A DNA stretch of 64,000 nt from CAYNEI01 sp964396185 (GTDB taxonomy: Archaea; Thermoplasmatota; SW-10-69-26), in contig CAYNEI010000009.1 of assembly GCA_964396185.1 (NCBI GenBank), forward strand, positions 16,613-80,612. Direction: 5' to 3'. The translations under genes and the position numbers were made by a program. The notes under the pieces were generated by a model. The model did no database searches and was not told the origin of the DNA. It saw only the letters and a list, made by a program, of their open reading frames with translations. Numbering within the stretch: position 1 is the stretch's first letter; every line of letters begins with the position of its first letter. This document shows positions 54,074-61,532 of the stretch, piece after piece.

Positions 54074-54559
54074 GTGTCCCGTGACGATATCCGGGAACGG
54101 GTCCGAGCTGTCACCGACGCGGCTCAAAGCCAGCGTAGGTCGCTGAACACGCAGACCTCTTCGGATGCAGCCCGCAACGCCGCCAGCCAAGGCTTGGCTT
54201 ACCTCCCATTCCTGACCATCAACGACATCATCCTGCTCAAGGATGCAGGCATCACGAACCTTGAGACCCTCGAGGAGAAGATCCTCTCGGTGCCCGCGCC
54301 GACGTGGGACCACGTGGTCTGCCTGATCGAGGCCGGCGTGGTCCGCATCCAACCTGGATCGCTCAACGCAGCCGAGGCCGAGGCGCGCGCTGCCGCCGAG
54401 GCAGACGGCAACATGCAGTGCCTGGCGTTGACCAAGGCCGGGACGCGGTGCCGGAACATCTCCCGAGACGGGAGCAAGTACTGCGGGAGCCACAAAGGCT
54501 ACCGCCCCAGCAAGGAGGAGCTTGAGGCACGAGAGCTCGGGCTCCTGCCGACGGCCTAG
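54074..54559 (+). CDS. Paralogous helical protein with C-terminal Cys/His module
   Basis: The 161-residue protein shares LAYLPFLTINDIILLKDAGI and NLETLEEKILSVPAPTWDHV with its upstream neighbour. An Ala/Glu-rich helix follows, then a C-terminal module with CLALTKAGTRC and KYCGSHKGY. This C-x(9)-C-x(9)-C-x(2)-H pattern occurs in small predicted metal-binding domains (DUF5763-like) attached to many unrelated proteins. The role is unknown. A nucleic-acid link is suggested only by the Cys/His module and the neighbouring tRNA. Confidence 0.7.
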   Translation: MSRDDIRERVRAVTDAAQSQRRSLNTQTSSDAARNAASQGLAYLPFLTINDIILLKDAGITNLETLEEKILSVPAPTWDHVVCLIEAGVVRIQPGSLNAAEAEARAAAEADGNMQCLALTKAGTRCRNISRDGSKYCGSHKGYRPSKEELEARELGLLPTA

Positions 54560-54598
54560 CCGTGCTTCTCGAGCCCAACCCCTCACCCTTTCTCGATA

Positions 54599-54607
54599 CC
54601 GTTAAGT
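54599..54607 (+). promoter_or_regulatory. TATA box of tRNA-Asn
   Basis: CCGTTAAGT is centred 33 bases upstream of the first tRNA base, a usual distance for archaeal tRNA genes with a short 5' leader. Confidence 0.5.
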
Positions 54608-54636
54608 CGCCTGCGCACAACGTCGGCTCTGTCGTT

Positions 54637-54708
54637 GGCCCTGTAGTCTAATTGGTAGGATGCCAGGCTGTTAACCTGGTGGTGGAGGTTCGAGCCCTCC
54701 CGGGGCCG
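54637..54708 (+). tRNA. tRNA-Asn (anticodon GTT)
   Basis: The cloverleaf closes fully: acceptor GGCCCTG with CGGGGCC (one G-U pair), anticodon stem CCAGG/CCTGG around loop CTGTTAA, and T stem GGAGG/CCTCC around TTCGAGC. The anticodon is GTT. There is no intron and CCA is not encoded; the discriminator base is G. It stands 212 bases before gatC, whose product is needed to make Asn-tRNA in organisms without AsnRS. Confidence 0.97.
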
Positions 54709-54865
54709 CTTTTCCGCGAGCCGTCCTCCGATAGCGCAGCGGCTCGCGGAAAAGTCCACCGAACGGCCGGGACCGCCACGACCGCGCGATCTGGCCCGGC
54801 CGTTCGGGAGGATCGCGAGGTCGGCGACCCGACCCCCCATCGGGCGGAGGGTCGCCGACCTCGCG
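54709..54865. repeat. Array of three perfect hairpins directly after tRNA-Asn
   Basis: Three unrelated perfect inverted repeats follow each other: 54709-54723 with 54740-54754 (15 bp), 54759-54771 with 54795-54807 (13 bp), and 54814-54830 with 54849-54865 (17 bp). They are separated by only 4 and 6 bases. The first arm starts at the base after the tRNA discriminator. No ORF is convincing here. Confidence 0.85.
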
Positions 54866-54920
54866 GCTGTGCTGTCCATCGAGAGCCCCGCCTCGCACAA
54901 CCACCCCACTTTTGTCCTCC

Positions 54921-55217
54921 ATGGACCTTGCCGACCTCGTGCCCGCCGACGATGCCGCCTCGAGCCCCCGCTCGCTCTCCATCGAGCACCTCTCCGTGCT
55001 GGCCAACCTCCCCCTGGACGCCGAGGAGCGCGAGGCCCTGGCCGAGGCCTGCCGGGACGTGCTCGAGGCCTTCGAGCTCCCGGAGCAGGGCGACGAGCCG
55101 CTCGAGCTCGAACCGGGACGCCTCTTCGACGACGAAGTCGACGCTTGGCCTGAAGCCGGCGTCGAGGACATCCTGGCCGAGGTGCCCGAACTGGATGGGA
55201 GGGACGTGCGCGTATGA
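54921..55217 (+). CDS. gatC: Asp/Glu-tRNA amidotransferase subunit C
   Basis: The 98-residue protein is the small clamp subunit that holds GatA and GatB together. SIEHLSVLANLPLDAEEREA matches the GatC N-terminal helix, and the WPEAGVEDILAEVPELDGRD tail wraps the partner subunits. The stop overlaps the GatA start (ATGA). ATG 54921 is preferred to TTG 54912. No TATA box is evident, so transcription may start within or before the hairpin array. Confidence 0.88.
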   Translation: MDLADLVPADDAASSPRSLSIEHLSVLANLPLDAEEREALAEACRDVLEAFELPEQGDEPLELEPGRLFDDEVDAWPEAGVEDILAEVPELDGRDVRV

Positions 55218-56551
55218 CCGGCGATGCGGGGGCGCGCGCCATGGAGGCCATCGGCGACGATCCCGACAACGCCTACGTCACCGTGCTCGACGAGCCCATC
55301 GGCGGAGGCGAGGGCCCCTTGGAGGATCTTACGCTGGTGGTCAAGGACAACCTGGCCGTGCGCGCGGTCCCACTGACGTGCGGATCAGCCATCTTGGCCG
55401 ACCACGTGGCCCCGTTCACGGCCACCGTGGTGGAGCGGGCGCTGGCGAAGGGTGCCGTCGTCGTGGCCAAAGCGAACATGGACGAGTTCGCTGCCGGCTC
55501 ACGCGGCGAGCACTCGGCCTTCGGAGCCACCGAGAACCCTGCTGCCCCCGGCCGCGTCCCTGGCGGCTCCTCCTCCGGGTGCGGGGCCAGCCTGGCCGCT
55601 GGGCACGTGGACCTCGCCCTGGGCAGCGACACGGGCGGCTCCACCCGGGCGCCGGCGGCCTACACGGGCGTGGTGGCCCTCAAGCCAACCACCGGACGCT
55701 TGTCCCGCTGGGGGCTCGTGGACCTGGCCATGAGCTTGGACCAAGTCGGCCCCATGGCGCGCACGGTGACGGGGGTCGCAGCCCTCTACGACGCCGTGGC
55801 CGGCCTGGATCCCCGCGACCCCACCACCCGTTCGGACCCCCCTGAGCGCACCCAACCCCGGGTCGAGCAACCAGACCTCGACGGGGTCCGGCTCGGTGTC
55901 CCCGCCAGCCTCCCCGACGGGGTCGACGATGAGACCGAGGCGCGGTTCTGGGAGAGCGTGGATCGCCTGGAGAGCCAGGCGGGTGAGGTGGTCAGCGTCG
56001 AGCTGCCGGACAGCCAGCGAGCCCTGGCCACCTACTACGTGACGTGCTACGCCGAGTTCGCCTCGGCGATGCACAAGTTCGACGGGTCTCTCTTCGGAGG
56101 CAAGGGGCAGGCCAGCCGCCAGGGCCTCGGCGCGGAGTGCAAGCGGCGCATCCTCTTGGGGACGTTCATCACGGCGCGCGAGCAGCGTTCGGCCTGGTAC
56201 GAGCGCGCCCGACGAGCCCGAGCAAGCCTGGCCGCCCAGTGGGCGGCGCTCTTCGAACAGGTCGATCTCGCACTCACGCCAACCATGCCCGGCCCGCCGC
56301 CGCGGCGCGGCCAGGAGCTCACGCCCCTGGAGGAGTACGCCGCTGATGTGCTCACGGTGCACGCCAACCTGGCGCGCCTGCCCGCCGGCTCGGTGCCGAT
56401 GGGCACCGTGGACGGGGGCCCGGTGGGGCTCCAACTCCTCGGCCCGGCCGGTGCCGATGCCCTGGTGCTTGAAGCGATGGCGGCCTTCGAGGGCGTCGGC
56501 CCCAGCCGACCGGAGCGCCCTGCGGGTGCGAGACGTGAGGTGGGTTCATGA
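55214..56551 (+). CDS. gatA: Asp/Glu-tRNA amidotransferase subunit A (amidase)
   Basis: The 445-residue amidase frees ammonia from glutamine for tRNA-bound Asp or Glu. The Ser-cisSer-Lys triad is visible: Lys in LTLVVKDNLAV, the cis-Ser and nucleophile region in RVPGGSSSGCGASLAAG and GSDTGGSTRAPAAYTG. ALKPTTGRLSRWGLVDLAMS continues the signature. It starts inside the gatC stop and ends overlapping gatB, a tight three-gene operon. Confidence 0.95.
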   Translation: MTGDAGARAMEAIGDDPDNAYVTVLDEPIGGGEGPLEDLTLVVKDNLAVRAVPLTCGSAILADHVAPFTATVVERALAKGAVVVAKANMDEFAAGSRGEHSAFGATENPAAPGRVPGGSSSGCGASLAAGHVDLALGSDTGGSTRAPAAYTGVVALKPTTGRLSRWGLVDLAMSLDQVGPMARTVTGVAALYDAVAGLDPRDPTTRSDPPERTQPRVEQPDLDGVRLGVPASLPDGVDDETEARFWESVDRLESQAGEVVSVELPDSQRALATYYVTCYAEFASAMHKFDGSLFGGKGQASRQGLGAECKRRILLGTFITAREQRSAWYERARRARASLAAQWAALFEQVDLALTPTMPGPPPRRGQELTPLEEYAADVLTVHANLARLPAGSVPMGTVDGGPVGLQLLGPAGADALVLEAMAAFEGVGPSRPERPAGARREVGS

Positions 56552-57993
56552 GCAGCGAACAGGGACCTCCCTCGTCCTCCAGCCAACCCCCGTCCAGCGC
56601 GCCCGCCAGGGCGCGCTCCCGCCAAGGGCCCGACGCGACCCCAACCGGGACACGCATCGGGCTCGAGGTCCACGTACCGCTCGACACGCGGGCCAAGCTC
56701 TTCTGCCCGTGCCCGGCCGACCCACCGGACAAGGCGAACACCGCGTTGTGCCCCACGTGCACCGGCCAGCCAGGGGCCAGGCCCCAGGGGGTCAACCGCA
56801 AGGCGGTGCTCCTGGCGCTCAAGACCGCGCGCGTGCTCCACGCCCGCACCCAGCTCGCCTCGGTGGTCCAGCGCAAGCACTACGTCTACGCGGATCTACC
56901 GAACAACTACCAGCGGACCACGACGCCCATCGGGGATCAGGGGCGGTTCTGGGATGTCGGCATCCGCGAGGTCCACATGGAAGAGGATCCCGGCGCCTAC
57001 GATCCCGAGACCCGGCGGGTCACCCTGGATCGCAGCGGGACGCCCCTGGTGGAGATCGTGACCGAGCCCGAGCTACGATCGGCCGACCAGGTCGACGAGT
57101 GGATCGGGGTGCTCCGGCTCAGCCTCGAGCGCGCGGGCATCCTGCGGCCAGGAGCCGAGCTCAAGGCGGATGTGAACGTCTCCACCGCCGGAGGCGACCG
57201 GGTGGAGGTGAAGAACGTCGTCGGTGGTCGCAACGCGGCCAAGGCGGTCTCCTTCGAGATCACGCGCCAGACCCGTGAACGCGAAGCGGGGCGCGAGATC
57301 CCCATGGAGACCCGGCACTTCGACGAGGCGAAGGGGACGACCAGGCCGAGCCGGGAGAAGGAGACCGTCGGCGACTACCGCTACATGGCCGACCCCGATC
57401 TTCGCCCGATCGATCTCGAGGCCCTCGAGGGGTCCGTGGCCGCCCACGAGGACATCCCGGGTCGCATCGCCGAGTTCCAGGACCTCGTCGGCCTCGAGCT
57501 GGGCGAGGCCATGGCGCTGCTCGAGGACGAAGCCCTGGAGGCCCTCTTCGACGCGCTGCAGGCCGAGGTGGAACAAGAGCTGGCCATCGACATCGCCCTG
57601 CGCCGCTTGCGTGGCGAGCTGGAGTACCGTGAGCTGACCCTCAGCCAGGCCGACATCGATCCGGAGGTGCTCGTCGAGCTGGCCAAGGCGTGGGACGAGG
57701 ACGCGATCACGAAGCACGTCTTCACGCGCTTGCTCAGGCGCGCGCTGGACGGCGAGGAGATCCGGGATGAGCTCGAGAGCGAGGGCAGCACCGACATCGA
57801 CCTGGACGCCGTCATCCGGAGCGTGCTCGAGGAGAACCCAGAGGCCGTGGCCGACTACGAGGCCGGGCAGGAGGGTGCGCTCAACTACCTCGTCGGCCAG
57901 GTGATGGCTCGGACCAAGGGCCGGGCGGACGCGAAGGATGCGCGCGAGGGCTTGATCGAGCGGCTCGGGGCTGGCGAGGCTAGCCCGGGCTGA
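56548..57993 (+). CDS. gatB: Asp/Glu-tRNA amidotransferase subunit B
   Basis: The 481-residue subunit activates the tRNA-bound carboxylate with ATP. IGLEVHVPLDTRAKLFCPC and ALCPTCTGQPGA form the zinc site and GatB signature; YVYADLPNNYQRTT and GDYRYMADPDLRPI follow. The C-terminal YqeY-like tail domain ends NPEAVADYEAGQEGALNYLV and GQVMARTKGRAD, nearly duplicated in the small ORF at 59583. The first 40 residues are Pro/Ser-rich and extra. The 3' end overlaps the convergent protease gene by 14 bases. Confidence 0.95.
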   Translation: MSSEQGPPSSSSQPPSSAPARARSRQGPDATPTGTRIGLEVHVPLDTRAKLFCPCPADPPDKANTALCPTCTGQPGARPQGVNRKAVLLALKTARVLHARTQLASVVQRKHYVYADLPNNYQRTTTPIGDQGRFWDVGIREVHMEEDPGAYDPETRRVTLDRSGTPLVEIVTEPELRSADQVDEWIGVLRLSLERAGILRPGAELKADVNVSTAGGDRVEVKNVVGGRNAAKAVSFEITRQTREREAGREIPMETRHFDEAKGTTRPSREKETVGDYRYMADPDLRPIDLEALEGSVAAHEDIPGRIAEFQDLVGLELGEAMALLEDEALEALFDALQAEVEQELAIDIALRRLRGELEYRELTLSQADIDPEVLVELAKAWDEDAITKHVFTRLLRRALDGEEIRDELESEGSTDIDLDAVIRSVLEENPEAVADYEAGQEGALNYLVGQVMARTKGRADAKDAREGLIERLGAGEASPG

Positions 57994-59461
57994 CGTCGTG
58001 GATCGTTGTGCGTAGCTCGTGGTCGAGCTCGAACCAGGCCTGTTCAACAGGCCGATCGGGGATCGGGGTCAGCCCTAACAGTGCGTCGAGTGCGTGCGCC
58101 GTGGTCTCTGCGTTCACCGTGCCGTAGCCGATGAAGTACATCAGCGGCAGGTCAGCCGGAAGGTCCGCTGGGGCCACAGGAGAGGTGGTGTGCAGCATCG
58201 ACTGGGGGCGCTCGGGATCCGCGCGGGCCGTGGCAGAACAGTGGTCCCCGTCGTTCTCATCCGTCCCAAGCTCAGGGTCTGCGGTTCGGAAGAGCAAGGT
58301 CTTGAGCTCGGGTTGATCGAGCGTACCATCGGAGAGCGGTCCCCCCTCGATGGCTCCGCTATGACCCTGGGCAAGCACGCCCCCGTCACGGATGCCGCCT
58401 GCGATATCGCCGAGTGCGATCCTCGCCTCGAGCAAGAGGCGGGCCGCAGCACCCGCCGCGTAAGGCGTTGCAGCGCTGGTCCCGCTACCGATGCGCGGAC
58501 CCATGGCGGTCATGTCACGGTTGTCGGCCGCCCACGACCAGCAGGCGTCGGCCACAACGTGGGGCATGGACCCCGACCAGAGGGTGAGGTAGCCGTTGTC
58601 GTGGCCCCCGACGCTGATGGCGTGCGGTCCGGCCGTCGACATCGTGGGCGAGGGTTGCCCTGCGACCCCAGCGACGCCGCCGATCCCGTTCCCGGTCCCG
58701 AAGAACGTGGGTTTGGATTGTGCGAGCTCGTCCATCGCCCTGTACTGTGGGAAGGGCGCGAGGAACCCCCAAGAGTTGGATATCACATCCACCCAGAGCT
58801 GTTCGCCAAGCCACACGTAGCCCTCGGTGAAGTCCTGGACCGAGGCGATCAGGCAGGTGGGGCAGAGCGAGTGGGATGCGCCTGCACCACGGGATGCGAC
58901 CATCGTCCCATGGCCGCTGCAATCGAGCAGCAACGGGCAATCGTCCTCCCCCGTCGAGACCGGGCTCTCTGAAGGGGACAGGACGTTGGTGAGCGCCACG
59001 ATGCGCGTCCCGGGGACCCAGTAGAGGGTGTTGCCTTGCACGGAAGCCCACACGTCGGCGTCCTGCTCCAGCGCTGTTCGGTAGTCAGGGGCATCGAGGG
59101 AGAGCTTGAGCGCCTGAGCGTCGCGGGGGTAGCCAGGGATGTAGGTCGAGGGGTGGAGCCAAGCGGCCTCGGAGTCGTCCCGGAAGTCGATGTGGTAGGG
59201 GTTGATCCCTGAATCGCTGAACCCGATGACAGCACGCGGGCCGCTGCGCCAGTGCTCACCTGTCCTGGTCTGGTTCGGGCCGTCTTCTGGCTCCCCGGTC
59301 GGCTCGACCTCGCCCTCCGAGGTCTCAGCGGGCGCTTCCGCGGTCCCTGGGGTGGACTCCAGGGCGCTCGGCGCATCCCCGTCCGGGCTGCCCAGACAGC
59401 CGGAGATCGAAACCGCTGCAAGGGAGATGACGATGCTCACATGTAGCAACGCCGGGGGCAT
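57980..59461 (-). CDS. Subtilisin-like protease lipoprotein
   Basis: The 493-residue protein has a lipobox (AVSISGC) and a Glu/Pro/Thr-rich linker, then an S8-type domain. Asp is in VIGFSDSGINPYH, His in LDCSGHGTMVASRG, and Ser in RIGSGTSAATPYAAGAA, with oxyanion Asn in FFGTGNGIGG. Motif spacing is wider than in the subtilase at 36938. It is probably anchored on the outer face of the membrane. A TATA box 26 bases from ATG 59461 predicts a leaderless mRNA. Confidence 0.88.
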   Translation of the reverse strand: MPPALLHVSIVISLAAVSISGCLGSPDGDAPSALESTPGTAEAPAETSEGEVEPTGEPEDGPNQTRTGEHWRSGPRAVIGFSDSGINPYHIDFRDDSEAAWLHPSTYIPGYPRDAQALKLSLDAPDYRTALEQDADVWASVQGNTLYWVPGTRIVALTNVLSPSESPVSTGEDDCPLLLDCSGHGTMVASRGAGASHSLCPTCLIASVQDFTEGYVWLGEQLWVDVISNSWGFLAPFPQYRAMDELAQSKPTFFGTGNGIGGVAGVAGQPSPTMSTAGPHAISVGGHDNGYLTLWSGSMPHVVADACWSWAADNRDMTAMGPRIGSGTSAATPYAAGAAARLLLEARIALGDIAGGIRDGGVLAQGHSGAIEGGPLSDGTLDQPELKTLLFRTADPELGTDENDGDHCSATARADPERPQSMLHTTSPVAPADLPADLPLMYFIGYGTVNAETTAHALDALLGLTPIPDRPVEQAWFELDHELRTTIHDVSPG

Positions 59462-59480
59462 GGCCCGGTCTCCCCTGGTC

Positions 59481-59493
59481 GGTACTTAACCTT
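59481..59493 (-). promoter_or_regulatory. TATA box of the subtilase lipoprotein gene
   Basis: Minus-strand AAGGTTAAGTACC is centred 26 bases upstream of ATG 59461. Confidence 0.6.
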
Positions 59494-59582
59494 AGCCGCC
59501 AGGTCGTTGAACGCCACGCTCATCCTCCGCAGGGAAGGGCATCTCATGGCATCCAAGGCCCCCTACGTCCCCAAACCATCCC

Positions 59583-59813
59583 TTGGGCCTCGAAACTTCC
59601 GCTTCGAAAGCCGGAAACAAGGGGCGCCGAGCCTCTATAGCTGAGGTGGCCCAGGCGGTCTTGGCCGCGAACCCGGAGGCGGTCTCGGACTACGAGGCAG
59701 GCCAACAGGGCGCGGTGAACTTCCTGGTGGGTCGGGTCCTGGCGCGCACGAAGGGGCGAGCTGATCCCAAGCAGGCCCGGGGGCTCTTGGAGGATCTGCT
59801 CGGCGAGGACTGA
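59583..59813 (+). CDS. Stand-alone GatB/YqeY tail-domain protein
   Basis: The 76-residue frame encodes NPEAVSDYEAGQQGAVNFLV and GRVLARTKGRADPKQARGLL, closely matching the last 55 residues of the GatB encoded 1.6 kb upstream. The GatB tail contacts the elbow of the tRNA. The first 25 residues match nothing. Homology begins at AEVAQAV, so either the TTG at 59583 is used or the frame is the remnant of a larger gene. A TATA-like CTCTATAGC at 59633-59641 would instead favour an internal TTG at 59661. Confidence 0.5.
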   Translation: MGLETSASKAGNKGRRASIAEVAQAVLAANPEAVSDYEAGQQGAVNFLVGRVLARTKGRADPKQARGLLEDLLGED

Positions 59814-60081
59814 GAGACCCAACCGACCGCTGAGCATGACGATGGTTGTTCCCCAGCGCGGGGATCGCCATGGAGGCGCAAAGGACTGCTCGACAGAGCC
59901 AAACCCGGCTACGTAGCCGCTTATCACCCATCATCGACAGAGGGTAGGTGGCCGCCGGGGTCGCCGACGCCCTCGACCATCTCCGACACCTCGCCCCTCG
60001 CAACCCGACATGGTGCGTCGGCCCCCGGCACCCTCACCCTCACCGTATCCTTGGAGGTTACGAGCGTCAGGTAAGTTCCTC

Positions 60082-60195
60082 ATGCCCGCGCGGCGGCGTG
60101 AGCGAGGCGAGATCAAGAAGCGTGAGGAAGGCAACCCGAACGGGTTGTCGACGGAGCGCGCCGCCGAGATCGCCCGCTCACGCCGCCGCCCGTAG
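60082..60195 (+). CDS. Small basic ORF (37 residues), tentative
   Basis: ATG 60082 opens a 37-codon frame encoding a Lys/Arg/Glu-rich peptide (PARRRERGEIKKREEGN, then GLSTERAAEIARSRRRP) that looks more protein-like than its surroundings. No clear promoter or ribosome site is present. The rest of the gap 59814-60497 has a TATA-like GCTTATCAC near 59920, the hairpin cluster at 60247-60343 and the shared motif at 60360-60395, but no other gene I can support. Confidence 0.35.
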   Translation: MPARRRERGEIKKREEGNPNGLSTERAAEIARSRRRP

Positions 60196-60246
60196 GGCCG
60201 GCCACCAGACGGGCCGACCGTGCCGTCGTCGCGGTGGATGATCTCC

Positions 60247-60351
60247 GCAGGCGGCGTCGGCCTGCATCGACGATGGCTCCGCCATCGTCTACGGGTCGCC
60301 GTTGGCGACCCGTATGGCCATACGAACGGCGGAGCCGTTCGTAGACGCCTG
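60247..60351. repeat. Cluster of short-loop hairpins, possibly a branched RNA
   Basis: Perfect hairpins follow each other: 60247-60252/60260-60265 (6 bp), 60269-60277/60281-60289 (9 bp, loop TCC), 60290-60300/60304-60314 (11 bp, loop GTT) and 60321-60330/60334-60343 (10 bp, loop GGA). GCAGGC...GTC at the left and GACGCCTGC at 60343-60351 could close the set into one multibranch structure. Confidence 0.75.
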
Positions 60352-60359
60352 CTTCGGCC

Positions 60360-60395
60360 TTCTTGCCCTCGACCCCCTGCTGGCCGGCGCGGGCG
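60360..60395 (-). ncRNA. Shared motif next to hairpins (candidate structured RNA family)
   Basis: CTTGCCCTCGACCCCCTGCTGGCCGG... matches 3606-3638 at about 28 of 33 positions. In both places hairpins lie on the same side and a minus-strand TATA-like box (CTAAG at about 60403-60408; CTAACAC at about 3658-3666) lies 25 or so bases before the motif. This would fit a minus-strand noncoding transcript, but a repeat element is equally possible. Confidence 0.35.
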
Positions 60396-60497
60396 TGAGG
60401 AACTTAGCCTGACGCTCGTTAGCGCTCACGCGCCTGGTCCCTCCGGTTACAGCCCAACCAAGTCAGGCCAGGCCAGGGCAAGCAAGTCCAAGCCAGT

Positions 60498-61478
60498 TTA
60501 GGCCGTGACGGGCCGTGCCAGGAACGCTTGGGCCCGCTCGACGATATCGTTGGCGGTGAGGCCCATGCGCTCGTAGAGCTCCTCCGGCGTTCCGCTGGTA
60601 CCGAAGCGGTCCGGGACACCGATCCGCTGCATCGGGCACGGACGCGTCTCGACGAGGCTCTCGGCCACCGCACTGCCAAGCCCACCGATCACGTTGTGGT
60701 CCTCGCACGTCAGGATGCGGCCACAGCGCCGCGAGAGCTCCTCCACGAGCTGGGCATCGATGGGCTTGATCGATCCGAAGTTGGCGACCAAGGCGCTGAG
60801 GCCCTGGGCCCCAAGCGCTTCCGCAGCATCCATGGCCCGGGCGACCATGGGGCCTGTGGCGATGAGCGCGATGTCCTCGCCCTCCCGCAGGATCTCGCCC
60901 TTGCCGATCTCGAACACGAAGTCCTCCTCGTGATGGATCGGGGTCTTGGCGCGAGTCGTGCGCATGTAGGCGGGTCCGACGTGGTTGGCCAAGGCGATGG
61001 TGGCGGCCTCGGCTTCGATGACGTCGCTGGGGCAGAGGACCTTGAGGTTCGGGAGCGCGCGGTAGATGGCCAGGTCCTCGATGCACTGGGCCGAGGAGCC
61101 GTCCTGGCCGGTGAGCACGCCGCCGTGGCTGCCGATGATCTTGACGTTGAGGTTCGGGCGCGCGATGCTGTTGCGCACCTGCTCGAAGGCGCGCTCGCTG
61201 AAGATCGCGAAGGTGGACGCGAACGGGTGCTTGCCCGCCGCAGCCATGCCTGCCGCGGTGACCATCATGTCCTGCTCGCTGATGCCCATCTGGAAGAAGC
61301 GGTCCGGGAACTCCTTCCCGAACCAGGCCGAGCGCGTCGAGCCAGCCAGGTCGGCGTCGAGCGCGACGATGGACTCGTCAGCACGGCCCGCCTTGAGCAG
61401 GCCATGGCCGTAGCCGTTGCGTATGGGCTCTGGCTTGCGCGTCGTGGTGCCCTTGGGCATCGTTGCAGCGCTACCCAT
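60498..61478 (-). CDS. Transketolase, C-terminal subunit
   Basis: The 326-residue protein is the pyrimidine-binding and C-terminal half of a split transketolase, as in most archaea. FPDRFFQMGISEQDMMVTAA contains the Glu that activates thiamine diphosphate; IIGSHGGVLTGQDGSSAQCI and CEDHNVIGGLGSAVAESL are typical. With the N-terminal subunit encoded 54 bases upstream it transfers two-carbon units between sugar phosphates, supplying pentoses or erythrose 4-phosphate. Confidence 0.95.
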   Translation of the reverse strand: MGSAATMPKGTTTRKPEPIRNGYGHGLLKAGRADESIVALDADLAGSTRSAWFGKEFPDRFFQMGISEQDMMVTAAGMAAAGKHPFASTFAIFSERAFEQVRNSIARPNLNVKIIGSHGGVLTGQDGSSAQCIEDLAIYRALPNLKVLCPSDVIEAEAATIALANHVGPAYMRTTRAKTPIHHEEDFVFEIGKGEILREGEDIALIATGPMVARAMDAAEALGAQGLSALVANFGSIKPIDAQLVEELSRRCGRILTCEDHNVIGGLGSAVAESLVETRPCPMQRIGVPDRFGTSGTPEELYERMGLTANDIVERAQAFLARPVTA

Positions 61479-61532
61479 CGTGAGCCACCTCCGCCAGGCC
61501 GCGCGTTGTTCGAGTGTGAGCGGCCCAGGTGC

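Noticed and set aside
54583..55269. 228-codon minus-strand frame ending in an REGSNLHHQVN-type peptide
   Set aside because: This peptide is the well-known translation of the antisense of tRNA-Asn. The frame also covers the hairpin array and gatC.
59900..59960. C/D box small RNA on the minus strand
   Set aside because: GATGATGG and scattered CTGA sequences look like boxes, but the C box is imperfect and no D box lies at a suitable distance with a guide.
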